A stretch of DNA of 64,000 nt, taken from contig CAWHVV010000017.1 in the NCBI GenBank assembly GCA_963832945.1, forward strand, positions 1-64,000. Reading direction: 5' to 3'. The position numbers and the translations under genes are program-made. The notes beneath the pieces are model-generated. The model saw nothing but the letters and a program-made list of their open reading frames with translations. It was not told where the DNA came from and searched no databases. Positions 8,999 to 19,027 of the stretch are shown piece by piece; the first letter of the stretch is position 1; every line of letters begins with the position of its first letter. This stretch comes from JAFEDN01 sp963832945 (GTDB taxonomy: Bacteria; Pseudomonadota; Gammaproteobacteria; Coxiellales; Coxiellaceae).

Positions 8999-9253
8999 TC
9001 ATTCATTTAAATTAAACTCTTCCGGTGTTTGAACACAAAGCACATCACCATAAAAATAAATAGCAAAAAAAGGGTTTCTTGGCAAATTTAAAAGACGCCC
9101 TTCCTCATTACCTAAATAAATTTGATTCTCTCGGCGATGAATCACTTCAATGTAACCGCCAACGCATTTTTGCATCAGCGCCAGACTTTCTTTAGGATCC
9201 GCAGGGATTTCAATTTTTTGAACCGTTCCATCTGTTTTATACCAAGTGGCCAC
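8999..9253 (-). CDS. DUF3846-like small plasmid protein
   Basis: 84 residues. The pattern CVGGYIEVIHR...YLGNEEGRLLNLPRNPFFAIYFYGDVLCV resembles DUF3846 proteins, small plasmid- or phage-borne proteins of unknown function. It belongs to the leftward group that includes the J-domain gene remnant and the two small overlapping genes at 9381-9754. Expression would once have come from the J-domain promoter near 20.28 kb, which is now separated by the inserted island. Confidence 0.7.
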   Translation of the reverse strand: MATWYKTDGTVQKIEIPADPKESLALMQKCVGGYIEVIHRRENQIYLGNEEGRLLNLPRNPFFAIYFYGDVLCVQTPEEFNLNE

Positions 9254-9380
9254 CTTTAACTCCTTGCTTCTGGATTTGAAAAAATTTTAGCCCCTCGCAG
9301 AACCATTTAACGCTCAAAGTAAATGGGTTGCAATCCAGCGATAGAAAACCAACCCAACAACCAATACCCTCTCTCATGGA

Positions 9381-9605
9381 TCAACCACCAATGAAATGGG
9401 CGTATTTTCGCAACCTATTCGCAATTTTTTGCTCTAAATCACCAAATTTTACTTTTAATAAATTCATCACCTGTACTTCATCACCATCACCGGTCACAAA
9501 TTTTTCGATATCCTCATTGATTTGTTTGCGGTATTCGCTGATGATTTCATCACAGTCATGCGCCACTTGAATCATAGAACGAGTCAACTTTATTTTAGTA
9601 CTCAT
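9381..9605 (-). CDS. Small hypothetical protein, second of an overlapping pair
   Basis: 74 residues, mostly helical, with alternating charged and hydrophobic positions (RSMIQVAHDCDEIISEYRKQ). No family is recognised. Its ATG overlaps the stop of the upstream 50-codon gene in an ATGA arrangement at 9602-9605, a sign of translational coupling. It lies in the leftward cluster of small plasmid genes, 127 bp before the DUF3846-like gene. Length and context suggest a regulatory or accessory plasmid protein; nothing more can be said. Confidence 0.6.
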   Translation of the reverse strand: MSTKIKLTRSMIQVAHDCDEIISEYRKQINEDIEKFVTGDGDEVQVMNLLKVKFGDLEQKIANRLRKYAHFIGG

Positions 9606-9754
9606 TTTAATTCCTCCCCGGCAGATTTTTCCCTATCGATTTCCCTATCAGTATCTGTACCCGGGCCAGCTTCAGACTCCTCCGGTCTTAGCTCTGGACA
9701 CTCTGAATAGAAACCCTCCATATAATCCTCTAAATAAAGCGTTAAATAAGCCAT
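9602..9754 (-). CDS. 50-residue acidic protein coupled to the downstream small gene
   Basis: An ATG at 9754 with AAGGAG upstream opens 50 codons: MAYLTLYLEDYMEGFYSE, then a Glu/Asp-rich tail. Its TGA overlaps the ATG of the next gene by four bases (ATGA). The good ribosome-binding site and the overlap make it a probable real gene despite its size. The acidic composition recalls small DNA-mimic or antitoxin-like proteins, but there is no motif to support that. Function unknown. Confidence 0.55.
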   Translation of the reverse strand: MAYLTLYLEDYMEGFYSECPELRPEESEAGPGTDTDREIDREKSAGEELK

Positions 9755-9857
9755 TTTTTACTCCTTTCATAAAATACATTCAACACGATCAGGGCTTTTC
9801 CCTCACCCCTTTTCTTATCCTCTGAGCAGATCACACCACCCAGAGGATTTACCCTCT

Positions 9858-10295
9858 TTATGCGGCCACTCTGTGACGGGGAACCTCTTCTTCCGTTGCC
9901 CGGTTGCCATAAACCGAGCGAATTTTTTCCATCTTCCACGATTGGCGATTGCAGGATTTATAATGCTCAGGCCGAAAATACCAACGCTGTTTATGCGGCG
10001 ACCACAGAAAATGGGCGGATTTCAACGCTTCTTTATGGGCCCGAGTATCACCGCTCACCCAAAAATCCACGCGCCGCATAGCTCAATGTCCAGTCCTAAC
10101 CCTCTAACGGCGTTTAACGCGGCATTAAAGGCATCGCCGTAATCCGGAGTATCGCCGGCAGGATGTTCATGATTGATTTTATTGTCGGCATAGGCCTGCT
10201 TGAGGGTATCATAAGCCGCATTGATCAACTGCATCATCTCCAGCCCTGCTTGATTATGATCCGGGTGGTATTTAGCGGCAGCGCGTCGATAGGCA
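9858..10295 (-). pseudogene. J-domain (DnaJ-like) protein, 3' part, split by island and frameshifted
   Basis: The minus strand reads AYRRAAAKYHPDHNQAGLE and on, the second half of a J domain with the HPD motif that stimulates Hsp70 ATPase, followed by a C-terminal part (WVSGDTRAHKEALKS...LWSPHKQRWYFRPE) common in small plasmid J-proteins. The start is missing here; the matching 5' end (20121-20195) lies 9.8 kb away beyond the inserted island. A second lesion is seen at about 10058: the frame breaks in a run of five T, and one more T would restore it. The product may have been a co-chaperone for plasmid or host DnaK. It is non-functional as it stands. Confidence 0.8.
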
Positions 10296-10321
10296 ATTAT
10301 ATGCAAAGCTTTGCATATAAT
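10296..10321. repeat. 26 bp perfect palindrome at the island's left edge
   Basis: Thirteen bases (ATTATATGCAAAG) are followed directly by their exact reverse complement. It sits precisely where J-domain coding sequence stops. Its core resembles the inverted repeats at the island's right edge, so it may be two element ends joined head to head. Confidence 0.75.
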
Positions 10322-10446
10322 GGCTTGAACGAAGCCGCTAGCGCGGCAGCGAATTGTCCAACTTCCGAGCATTTCCAACCCATTTATTACATTCCTGGTT
10401 TCAGACTTATCATCATGGCTCCGAATTAACTTTAAAGGAGCTATTT

Positions 10447-11280
10447 ATGAGTCAATTACGTCAGGACATGATTAATGCCATGCAACTTCGGAATTTTTCT
10501 GAAAATACACAGAAATCATACATTACTGTGATAAAACAATTCGCCAGTTATTACAAGCGTTCGCCGGCGAACATTACTGAGCAGGAAGCTCAGAATTATA
10601 TTCTGTATCTGGTTAAAGAAAAGAAGTTATCATGGAGTTCCTGTAATGTTGTCGTCAGCGGTATCCGATTTTTTTATAAAACCATACTTAAAAAAAATCA
10701 GGACAATTTTTATCTTCCCTTCGCTAAAAAAGAACAGCACCTACCCGATATTTTAACTCGGGATGAAATTAAAACCTTACTCAGTGTAACCAAAAATCAT
10801 AAGCATCATGCTATTTTTATGATAGCTTATAGCGCCGGTTTAAGAGTCAGTGAAATTGTTCACTTAACGATTAAGGATATCGATAGTCAATCCAATGTGA
10901 TTTGCGTCAAGCAAGGCAAAGGAAAAAAAGATCGGTATGTGCCATTATCTCCCATTTTATTGGTTGAACTACGGCAGTATTGGAAACGCTATAGACCTTC
11001 TCATTGGTTATTTCCTGGGTGTGACACTCGAAAACCTATGACTCGAGATGGGGCAGGAGATGCGTTCAAGAAAGCAAAAATAAAAGCTCATATTACCAAA
11101 AATGTGTCCATACATTCGCTCAGGCATTCATTTGCCACGCATATACTGGAAAACGGAACAGATATTGTGAATATCAAGCAACTATTGGGGCATAGTTCCA
11201 TCAGTAGTACTTTGCGTTATACGCGCATATCCAAACAACGGGTAAGCAATATTCCATCGCCATTAGATAGTTTATATTGA
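10447..11280 (+). CDS. Tyrosine recombinase associated with the IS91-like unit
   Basis: From ATG 10447, preceded by AAGGAG, 277 residues. It has an N-terminal SAM-like core-binding domain (MQLRNFSENTQKSYITVIKQ) and a catalytic domain with the expected residues: Arg in SAGLRVSEIV, Lys in KQGKGKKDR, HSLRHSFATH, HLL-type GHSSISSTLRYT with the nucleophilic Tyr. It should cut and rejoin DNA at a specific site through a 3'-phosphotyrosine. The frame is intact. Its last codon overlaps the ATG of the transposase gene (ATGA-like junction at 11277-11280), as in IS91 relatives carrying this accessory recombinase. The longer frame opening at 10354 lacks a ribosome-binding site. Confidence 0.88.
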   Translation: MSQLRQDMINAMQLRNFSENTQKSYITVIKQFASYYKRSPANITEQEAQNYILYLVKEKKLSWSSCNVVVSGIRFFYKTILKKNQDNFYLPFAKKEQHLPDILTRDEIKTLLSVTKNHKHHAIFMIAYSAGLRVSEIVHLTIKDIDSQSNVICVKQGKGKKDRYVPLSPILLVELRQYWKRYRPSHWLFPGCDTRKPMTRDGAGDAFKKAKIKAHITKNVSIHSLRHSFATHILENGTDIVNIKQLLGHSSISSTLRYTRISKQRVSNIPSPLDSLY

Positions 11281-12134
11281 TGCATTGCGCCCCTGTACCG
11301 AGGGGTAATGACGAAGATCAATCACTAAAAAAACCCGCGCTTGAAGTGGCGGATATTTTGGAGTGTTATGGTGATCCCTATCAACGTCATCATACTGTCT
11401 CGTATGAGCAAAGAAAAGCCATTCAGGCCATACGACAATGCCGTACAGCCGCTTTGGGCGGCCATGTCGAACAGTGTGATCATTGCGGCGCTATGGACAT
11501 TAGTTATAACTCTTGCCGCAATCGTCATTGCCCTAAGTGCCAGACAGTCAAAAAGCTACGCTGGGTTAAGCAGCGCGAGTCGGAGTTATTGCCTGTCCCT
11601 TATTTTCATGTGGTTTTTACTTTGCCTCATGAATTGAATCCGGTCGTCCTGTCAAACCCGGCACTGCTTTATAATTTACTTTTCAAAGCAGTGAGCGAAA
11701 CTTTATTAACCTTTGGTCATGATCCTAAACGATTGGGTATCGCCATTTCTAATCATCGCCTCATTCATTGTGAAAATGGCCAGGTGAGCTTTCAATGGCG
11801 TGATTATGCAGATAACAATAAGACGAAAGTAATGATATTAGATGCAGAAGAATTTATTCGCCGTTACTTACTCCATGTTTTACCCTCAAAATTTACTCGG
11901 ATACGACATATTGGTTTTTTGGCTAATCGCTATAAAGCCGATAAATTAAAACAATGTCGTACTGCCTTAAATTTTGAGAGAAAACCTATGATCGAAGAGA
12001 CAACGGATGAACTTTTATTACGCGTTTATCACATTGACATTCATCTCTGTGCTCATTGCCGTATAGGAAACAAGAAAGTAATCTCGATATTGCCGAACAA
12101 ATATCATCAAAACCGAGGCATTGATACCTCATGA
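11277..12134 (+). pseudogene. IS91-family transposase with catalytic core deleted in frame
   Basis: 285 residues against roughly 400 for the family. The zinc-finger N-terminus is present (HVEQCDHCG...YNSCRNRHCPKCQ), as is LLPVPYFHVVFTLPHELN. At about residue 150 the frame jumps from FGHDPKRLG straight to IAISNHRL. In complete IS91 transposases the missing part between these anchors carries the HUH metal-binding motif and a catalytic tyrosine. The C-terminal segment (KTKVMILDAEEFIRRYLLHVLP, RIRHIGFLANR) follows normally. The join keeps the reading frame, so a stable DNA-binding but inactive protein is possible. Confidence 0.8.
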
Positions 12135-12384
12135 AAAGAATATCTGTATTTGTCAGTAACAATAAAATAATCTATTCTATTTTTAAGGGAAGGACTTCCC
12201 ATACTCTCGATAAATTTTTTGATCAAACACTGAGCTTGCTCAATGAAGAATTTGAAATGAAAAATGAAATATTGCCATTAATGTCGTTAATTTTGAGATT
12301 ATTTATTACAAATTTTAGCGTACACCCACTCTCTTGATCTTTAGAATCCCCATAGCGCTGCGCTCTACGCGCCTTCGTTCAATG

Positions 12385-12520
12385 ATTTTATCAGCAATGC
12401 TGGCCCGTTAAGGTGCAAATGAAGTGGCTCAATTAACCGCAATCGACTGGCTCGGTTCAGGCGCAATTAACACGCATCACTGATAAAATGCTATTCATTA
12501 TACAAAGTAAGTCATTATGC
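12385..12520. repeat. Nested repeats beyond the IS91-like right end
   Basis: ATTTTATCAG (12385-12394) and CTGATAAAAT (12480-12489) form a perfect 10 bp inverted repeat. Between them are two direct copies of a GGCKCAATTAAC-type motif (12426-12449 and 12460-12482). Just outside lies TTATACAAAGTAA, the same core as at the island's right edge. The remainder of 12383-12769 shows no gene. Confidence 0.5.
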
Positions 12521-12769
12521 AAATTAGCCTCTAAAATCATTTTTTAATTCAAACACATTATTGTATTTTTCTTCGCATAATATTTTAGAGATTATTCAAA
12601 GTCTTTTGAGAAAATGCACTAAAAAAGCAAGAACAACCATCTGCAAACTGAGATTCATCTTTCTTTCATAGTTGCCATAAACAAACACTTCTGGAATTCG
12701 CATTTTAAACTTCTCTTAAAACTTATAATCAAAAATAATTTTAGCAAATCAAAGAGTTCGAGTAGATTT

Positions 12770-13831
12770 TTAAACTAAAAACAGGCTACTTTCATGAGAA
12801 TTTGTTGCAGTTGACTGGGAAGAAGTTTGTGAAGAAAAAGTAGAGTTGGAGCTAGAACTAGAACTGCTACTACTTGCAAACGTAGAACTACTGCCCGGGC
12901 CAGTGAGAGAAGAAATTGAAGGAGTTTGATGATGAAGCTCTTCAGTTAGTTTTAATGGAGAGGCACCATGTTCCAATAAAATTTCAACAGTGGCATGATC
13001 ACCTTTTTTCGAAGCAATCGCCAATGGTGTTAATCCATTGTCATCCGTGCTATTTATATCTGCTTTAAATTCTAACAATTTTTTAACGATTAATGCATCA
13101 CCAATGCTCACAGCTAAATGCAAAGGGCGAAACCCCTTCATCACAGGGGCAGGAAAGTTGACCTCTGCCTTTGCTTCTAACAGAGTAGTTATTATAGAAA
13201 GATGTTTTTGAGATATCGCTGCAAAGAGTGGAGTGATACCCTCAAAATCACAATTTTTGCTTTCCTCATGGATCAGACTGTTTGTAACCGTATCAAAATC
13301 ACCTTTATAACAAGCCTCTATCAAACGTGCTTTTTCTTCGAAACTTAAAGGCATAGGTAATTTTATTTCAATAGATCCCGGAAGGGTTACAGACCGCGGG
13401 AATCCTTTAATAAAAGCATCATATTTAGCCATTTCTTGTTCACTTGGCTGCTGACTTGGATTTATTTTTGCGATATTAATAGCGGCAGATGGATCTCCAT
13501 AATTCGCTGCCTTAAGATACCAAAAAATTGCTTTTTCCAGGTCTTTTTTTGTGCCTATACCTTTTTCATAACAATTAGCAAGGCTTGAGAATGCTACTGA
13601 GAAATCTTTTATTTCTTTTTCAGCAGCTTTTGCATACCATCGAAAAGCCTCTTTTTCGTCTTTTTCCACACCCTCGCCTTCTTCATAATATAAGCCAACC
13701 TTATATTCCGAGAGTGTTACTACAATTAATGTATCTTCATCAATCACTTGCTTTTCAGCGCCTTTACGAAACCATTTCAAAGCTTCTTTAGCACTTTCTT
13801 TTTCTGTTGATTTCTCATATTGGCATCCCAA
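12770..13831 (-). CDS. Sel1-repeat and ankyrin-repeat protein (candidate effector), 5' end damaged
   Basis: 353 residues. Sel1-like repeats fill about residues 1-115 (AFRWYAKAAEK, ANCYEKGIGTKKDLEKAIFWYLKAA). Ankyrin repeats span about 165-300 (GITPLFAAISQKHLSIITTLLEA; GLTPLAIASKKGDHATVEILL). The C-terminus is a poly-Ser/Thr tail. Both repeat types are protein-protein scaffolds, common in secreted proteins of intracellular bacteria. No ATG opens this frame: the listed start is a TTG, and sensible protein (DPFAEYKLG) continues upstream. A frame from ATG 14025 (MQPQRFASHPYSSF...) may be the original N-terminus, separated by a frameshift near 13900-13930. It is cargo of the island. Confidence 0.7.
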   Translation of the reverse strand: MGCQYEKSTEKESAKEALKWFRKGAEKQVIDEDTLIVVTLSEYKVGLYYEEGEGVEKDEKEAFRWYAKAAEKEIKDFSVAFSSLANCYEKGIGTKKDLEKAIFWYLKAANYGDPSAAINIAKINPSQQPSEQEMAKYDAFIKGFPRSVTLPGSIEIKLPMPLSFEEKARLIEACYKGDFDTVTNSLIHEESKNCDFEGITPLFAAISQKHLSIITTLLEAKAEVNFPAPVMKGFRPLHLAVSIGDALIVKKLLEFKADINSTDDNGLTPLAIASKKGDHATVEILLEHGASPLKLTEELHHQTPSISSLTGPGSSSTFASSSSSSSSSNSTFSSQTSSQSTATNSHESSLFLV

Positions 13832-14036
13832 TTTATACTCTGCAAAGGGATCTGTTTTTTCAGCCGGCTTTTGCGGGTAAACCGGAGTCTGGGATGATAT
13901 TTTTAACTTCTATAACTTTTTTATTTTCAAGCTGGAAGAGTGAGGGTCAATGGGATTGTGGGTAATCTTGAAGGGGATTCATCAAAAGATGAATAAGGGT
14001 GCGAAGCAAATCTTTGAGGTTGCATCGGTCTATTCG

Positions 14037-16379
14037 TTAAAATTCTTTGATCACATAACACTTTTTATAAAATTTGTATAAACAACAAAATAATGAAGGG
14101 AGTAATACTCCAGCTCCAGCGATTACTGCAATAAACATGATATTCAGATTCTGAGAATTGTTGTCTACAGGATTAGGGGGATAGGGAAAAATGCCGTTTG
14201 AAAATACCACATAGCTGCAACCTTTTGGAGTACCCTTTTGGATAGGCAGAGGCATAATAATATGCTCCAATCAGCAAATCAGAGCGACCATCACCATTAA
14301 TATCCCCAGCCGTGCTGACAAAACTTCCGCTTGTTATTGCTGTTCCATTGCGATAATTATTTTCTCCATCGAATCTAAAACCATTAGAACCATTGAGAGT
14401 AGACAAAGCTAGTAACCCATTGCTGCCAACGCCAGGCCCGCCAAACACTACGTAGCTACAGCCGTTAACACCACTTTCCCCAGAATTTGCCCCAATGATC
14501 AGATCGTCATTTCCGTCACCATTAATATCTCCGGCTGCTCTAACAGAGGCGCCACTGTTATAGCAATTACTTTCTCCATACAGTTTAAAACCATTAGAGC
14601 CATTGAGATTAGAAAGAGGTATTAATCCGCTGGCGCCAACTCCGGGACCGCCAAATACCACGTAGCTCCGGCTGGTGTAGTAATCATTCGTCCCAATAAT
14701 CAGATCATTATGCCCATCCCCATTGATATCTCCGGCTGCACTGACAGATGCACCCAAATAACCACCATAACTTTCGGCATCAAGTTTAAAACCGTTAGAG
14801 CCATTGAGACTGGAAAGAGGTATTAATCCACTAGCGCCCACTCCTGGGCCGCCAAATACTACATAGCCGCGCCCTTTAGAGGAATTATATCCACCCGCCC
14901 CAATGATCAGATCGTCACTATCCATCACCATTAATATCTCCGGCGCATCGACGGAAATTCCGCTACCATCAAAATTATTTTCCCCATCCAGTTTAAAACC
15001 ATTGACACCATTGAGGTTAGATAGATTAAATATCCCACTACTACCAACCCTGGGCCACCAAATACTACATAGCTCCGACCTCTACCGCCGGGTTGGGGAT
15101 AGAACTAGAAGGATATCCAAAAGCCCCAATAATGAGATCAGCATACCCATCATCATTGATGTCTCCGGCCCCACTAACGGACTGGCCACTGTAACCACCC
15201 GGATATTCACCATCAATTTTGAAGCCATTCACACCGGATAGGCTAGAAAGATTAAATATCCCACTGCTGCCAACTCCTGGTCCACCAAACACCACATAGC
15301 TGCGACCTGCATTAAGATTATAGGCATAGTTTCCATACCAATGTGCCCCAATGATCAGATCATCCTGACCGTCGCCATTAATATCTCCGGCTGCGCAACG
15401 GAACTTCCGCTATGATCCCAATGATTTTCGCCATCCAGCATAAAGCCGTTAGAGCCATTGAGTCCAGATAGAGGAAATAATCCATTGCACCAATTCCTGG
15501 GCCACCAAACACAACATAACTGCGACCCTTAAAATTGGGAACACCTCCTGGATATCCAGAAGCCCCAATGATCACATCATCATAACCATCGCTATTGATG
15601 TCGCCAGCAGCACTGACAGAAAAACCGCTTTCATCTGAATCGGTTTCGCCATCCAGCTTAAATCCATTTTGACCGTTCAATAACGGCAATTGAATCACGG
15701 CGGGAAAAATTGTTGAATTGATTTTTATTGATTCAGCACCAGAGAATAAATACCGTCTGTCCTTATGTTTTTGCTTGGAATGAAACACATGTTTGTTAAG
15801 ATCTCCATCATCCGCATAAGCTGCATAAGGATTTGTTGATATTTTTTCATCTGTTACTGATGATTGTTCGGTCAGCAATTTCTCTTGTAGATTTTCTGCC
15901 CAGGCAGAGACATGAATTAATTTATCCCGATAATCCATGGCTATTTTTGCATACTTCTTTGCTAACGCTACATTGCTGGATTCTATAAACCTCTGCACAC
16001 TGTGCCACAACCAATGCATCCAACCAGTCACAAAACCATTCGTACTTTTGGATTCTTCTATGGCTCCTGCCTCATAAAGCGCTTGTTGCTTTTTCGCATA
16101 AGTATATTCCGCTTCCAATGCCACTTGTGCTTCTCGAAGAATGTCTATCAGTTCCCAACCACGATGTACATTAGGAAATAACAGATAACTTTGTATAGCT
16201 GCTCGCAAACGCTGTTCTTTGGCTTGGCCTACCAAATCGGCGGCGCGTATCCTATCACTGAGATCATACCAACCTTTGGCTATCAGCAAGGCTGATAATT
16301 CTATAACAGAACCATTTAAAGACAATAATGTATCATTGGAATTACTAACAGAAAAATTGAAAGATTCTAATGATTTCAT
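14037..16379 (-). pseudogene. FG-GAP (integrin-alpha-like) repeat protein, multiply frameshifted
   Basis: The pieces 16379-15378, 15295-15065, 14931-14173 and 14270-14037 read successively as one protein in changing frames. The first 200 residues are helical with no known domain. Seven or more FG-GAP units follow, each with GDINGDGxxDLIIGA, a calcium-binding loop, then YVVFGGPGVG and LNGSNGF. The last piece ends in a hydrophobic helix (MFIAVIAGAGVLLPSL) and a basic tail, suggesting a surface protein anchored at its C-terminus. The breaks are small deletions inside repeat units (near 15390, 15490, 15050, 14940 and 14250), not homopolymer slips, so this looks like true decay. Probable role when intact: adhesion. 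Confidence 0.8.
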
Positions 16380-16814
16380 AATTATCCTTAAATAACTAAA
16401 AAATTCGTTTCACCACAAATTGATTTTCACATAGCGTGGGATGTGATGCAATATTTTTTCAAATGACAGGTAAAGTAGAAAGCTGGTTCTTTATCTGACT
16501 AATCCCCTCAATCTTCATTCAATTTTGAATTAATTTTAATCAGCCGATAGGGATCACGAAGATCGAAACTGATATTTAGTGGAACTAGAAGTTCATCGAC
16601 CACGGGAACTTTATACTTAAAATCTTCATAAAATTAAAAATAAATGTTGAGAGAGAATGCGGTTTTTTATGGAAAAATTGTGAAAGAAAAATAAATACGA
16701 ATTTTTCAGATGATTATACTTACCTTTTTAGTGCTATTAATCAAAAGACTTTGAACAGCGCTAAAAGCGATAATTGAACTTTAGTGTTCTAATTATCAAT
16801 TTAGGAGATATTTT
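16380..16814. other. A/T-rich spacer between the FG-GAP gene and the recombinase trio
   Basis: I see no gene here. It should hold the promoter of the leftward FG-GAP gene and of the rightward recombinase trio. TTTAGGAG immediately before the ATG at 16815 is a plausible ribosome-binding site. The left end of the RIT element should lie here or further left, but I could not find its inverted repeat. Confidence 0.3.
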
Positions 16815-18045
16815 ATGAAAAAAAAATCATTAGTTGAACTGCTCCAGGATTTGGAGCAAGAAATGCTACGGCTCGGCTACACTCAAGGTTCCATGCAATT
16901 TTATCGGAGACGATGGCAATTTACTACGATTTGCAGAGGAACGAGATGAAATCTTTTTTTCCGAACAATTTGGGATGGATTTCCTTGAAAAACATTTTCA
17001 CATCTTTGAAAAGGATTTAAATCATACATTTTCCCAGTCGGAAGTACAAGAACTCCGTATTATACGAATGATTGGTGATTTTCAACTTCATCACACTATT
17101 TTACGCCGATATTATAACCATAAACAAATTTTAACAGAACCTCTTTTTTGCTATCAGCAGACCAATTTAAATCATATTGTATGGATAAGGGTTATTCTCA
17201 AGTCACAATTGACCATTATGTCAAACAATCTGCGCGATTCATGGATTATCTGGCTTCACAGCATATCATCGATTGTAAAGAAATCAATTTAGATTATTCA
17301 TACCTACATTAAAACTTTAGCTGGTTACACCTATAAAACAGTGGAGCAAAATATTTGTTCTATGCGTGCCTTTTTTCGCTTTCTTTTAGAAATAGAAGAA
17401 GTCAGACTGATTTTGCGGCAAAAACTCCAATGGTTCAGGCAAGAAAGCAAACTCGTATTCCATCTGTGTGGACAACCGATGAGTTAAAAAAACTGATCGC
17501 AGCTATTGATAGAGAAAGTCCAAAAGGCAAACGAGATTATGCCATCATTTTATTAGCTTGTTGCTTGGGAATGCGTTGTGCAGATATTAAACATTTAAAA
17601 ATGGAAAATTTTCATTGGGAAGAGAAAAAATTAGTTTTCATCCAATCCAAAACAAAAACTCCTACTGTCCTTCCATTAACACCAGAAGTGGGTTGGGCGG
17701 TGATCGATTATCTTAAATATGGTCGACCTAAAATAGACAGCCCTTATCTTTTTGTAAGGCATATGGCGCCCTTTGGTCCCTTTTCAGAAGGAGATCATTT
17801 AAACCAGTTGATTAAAAGATATATGGCACTAGCGCATCTGCCTACTTTAAAAAAAAGAAGAGGCATGCATTCTCTTCGTCACACGATGGCCAGCTATGCT
17901 TCTTGAAAAAGATACCCCGCTTTCCGTTATTTCAGATATTCTTGGCCATATCGATACTGATTCGACGGCGGTTTATCTCAAAGTAGATATGAAAAAACTG
18001 AAGGAATGCGCATTGACTATTGAGGAGGATACTCATCATGAATAA
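16815..18045 (+). pseudogene. First recombinase of a recombinase-in-trio (RIT) set, decayed
   Basis: Starts MKKKSLVELLQDLEQEM at 16815 and soon leaves frame (near 16913). Pieces of one tyrosine recombinase then appear in different frames: an N-terminal SAM-like domain (YSQVTIDHYVKQSARFMDYL), the core (LACCLGMRCADIKHLK), MHSLRHTMAS and GHIDTDSTAVYLKVDMK. At least four frameshifts or stops are visible. The last frame ends at 18045, overlapping the next gene's ATG at 18038 by eight bases. Overlapping trios of this kind define RIT elements. It is inactive. Confidence 0.75.
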
Positions 18046-19027
18046 TAATTTATTTATAGGTCCTTTTAAGAATCATATTCAAAATCATGTGAAATTAAAA
18101 CAGGCTATTGGATACAAATATCAAACTGATGCGGTCATTTAAAACGTTTCGATCAATTTACATTAGAAAAATATCCTACAGGCTACAACTCTAACAAAGG
18201 AAATTGTACTTGACTGGTGCAGCAAAAAAACTTACGAAGCACAAGCAAATCAAAGCTTGCGCGTGCATCCATCATCCGTCAATTTGGAAAATATCTCGAT
18301 TCCATCGGAGTTAAAGCTTATATCCTTCCAAAAGGATATTATCCAACCGGAAACAATATGTACCGTATATTTATACTGTTGAAGAATTAGCGAAGTTTTT
18401 TTCTGAAACCGATAAATGCCGATATTGTTGTGAATGTCCCTACCGACATCTGATTATGCCAGTGATTTTCCGCATGATTTATATGTGTGGCTTGAGATTA
18501 TCAGAAGCAAGGCTTCTCAAGGTCGCTGATGTTGATCTTGAAAATGGTGTTCTCACAATCCATCAGTCCAAAAAAGATAATAGCCGATTGGTTCCAATGT
18601 CTGACTCTCTGACAGAACGGTGTCGAAATTTTTCGAAAAAAGTCCATCTTCACTCAACTGAAGATGATTATTATTTTCCAGCATTAAATGGTAAACCAAT
18701 GACAATAGGCAATGTTTATCAAAAATTTCCGTAGATTTTTGTGGCGTGCTGGAATTTCTCATGGTGGAAGAGGATGTGGACCACGCATTCATGATTTTCG
18801 TCATCTTTATGCGGTCCATTGTTTAAAAAAATGGGCTGAACAAGAAAAAGATCTCACTGTATATCTTCCTGTGCTAAAAACCTATATGGGACATGATTCA
18901 TTTAATGAAACCGCTTATTATTTGCGTCTGACTGCCGATGTGTTTCCTCGATATCACATTGAAAATAGAAACTCAATATCCAGGAATCATTCCCGCATTG
19001 GAAGGAGAGTTCAATGAAACCTACTGA
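18038..19027 (+). pseudogene. Second recombinase of the RIT set, decayed
   Basis: Begins MNNNLFIGPFKNHIQ at 18038 and is broken near 18135, near 18355, near 18725 and near 18950. The recombinase core is recognisable: MIYMCGLRLSEARLLK, HQSKKDNSRLVPM, RIHDFRHLYAVH and LKTYMGHDSFNETAYYL. The DFRH/YMGH pattern is typical of the middle member of recombinase trios. The final frame (IETQYPGIIPALEGEF) ends at 19027, overlapping the ATG of the third gene at 19014. It is inactive. Confidence 0.75.

Larger units (their letters stand above)
10325..12382 (+). mobile_element. IS91-like unit with imperfect terminal inverted repeats
   Basis: The 27 bases at 10325-10351, beginning TTGAACGAAG, recur inverted at 12356-12382 with about 19 matches. 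They enclose a tyrosine recombinase gene and an IS91-family transposase gene in the order known for recombinase-carrying IS91 relatives. IS91 elements move by rolling-circle transposition. This copy has lost the transposase core, so it is probably immobile unless helped by another copy. The limits are my inference from the repeats. Confidence 0.5.

Noticed and set aside
12131..12337. 68-codon frame overlapping the IS91-like transposase stop
   Set aside because: No ribosome-binding site or known family; it probably represents decayed transposon sequence.
12385..12489. Inverted repeat considered as an integron attC site
   Set aside because: The arms lack the RYYYAAC and GTTRRRY cores in the correct places, and there is no integron integrase of IntI type.
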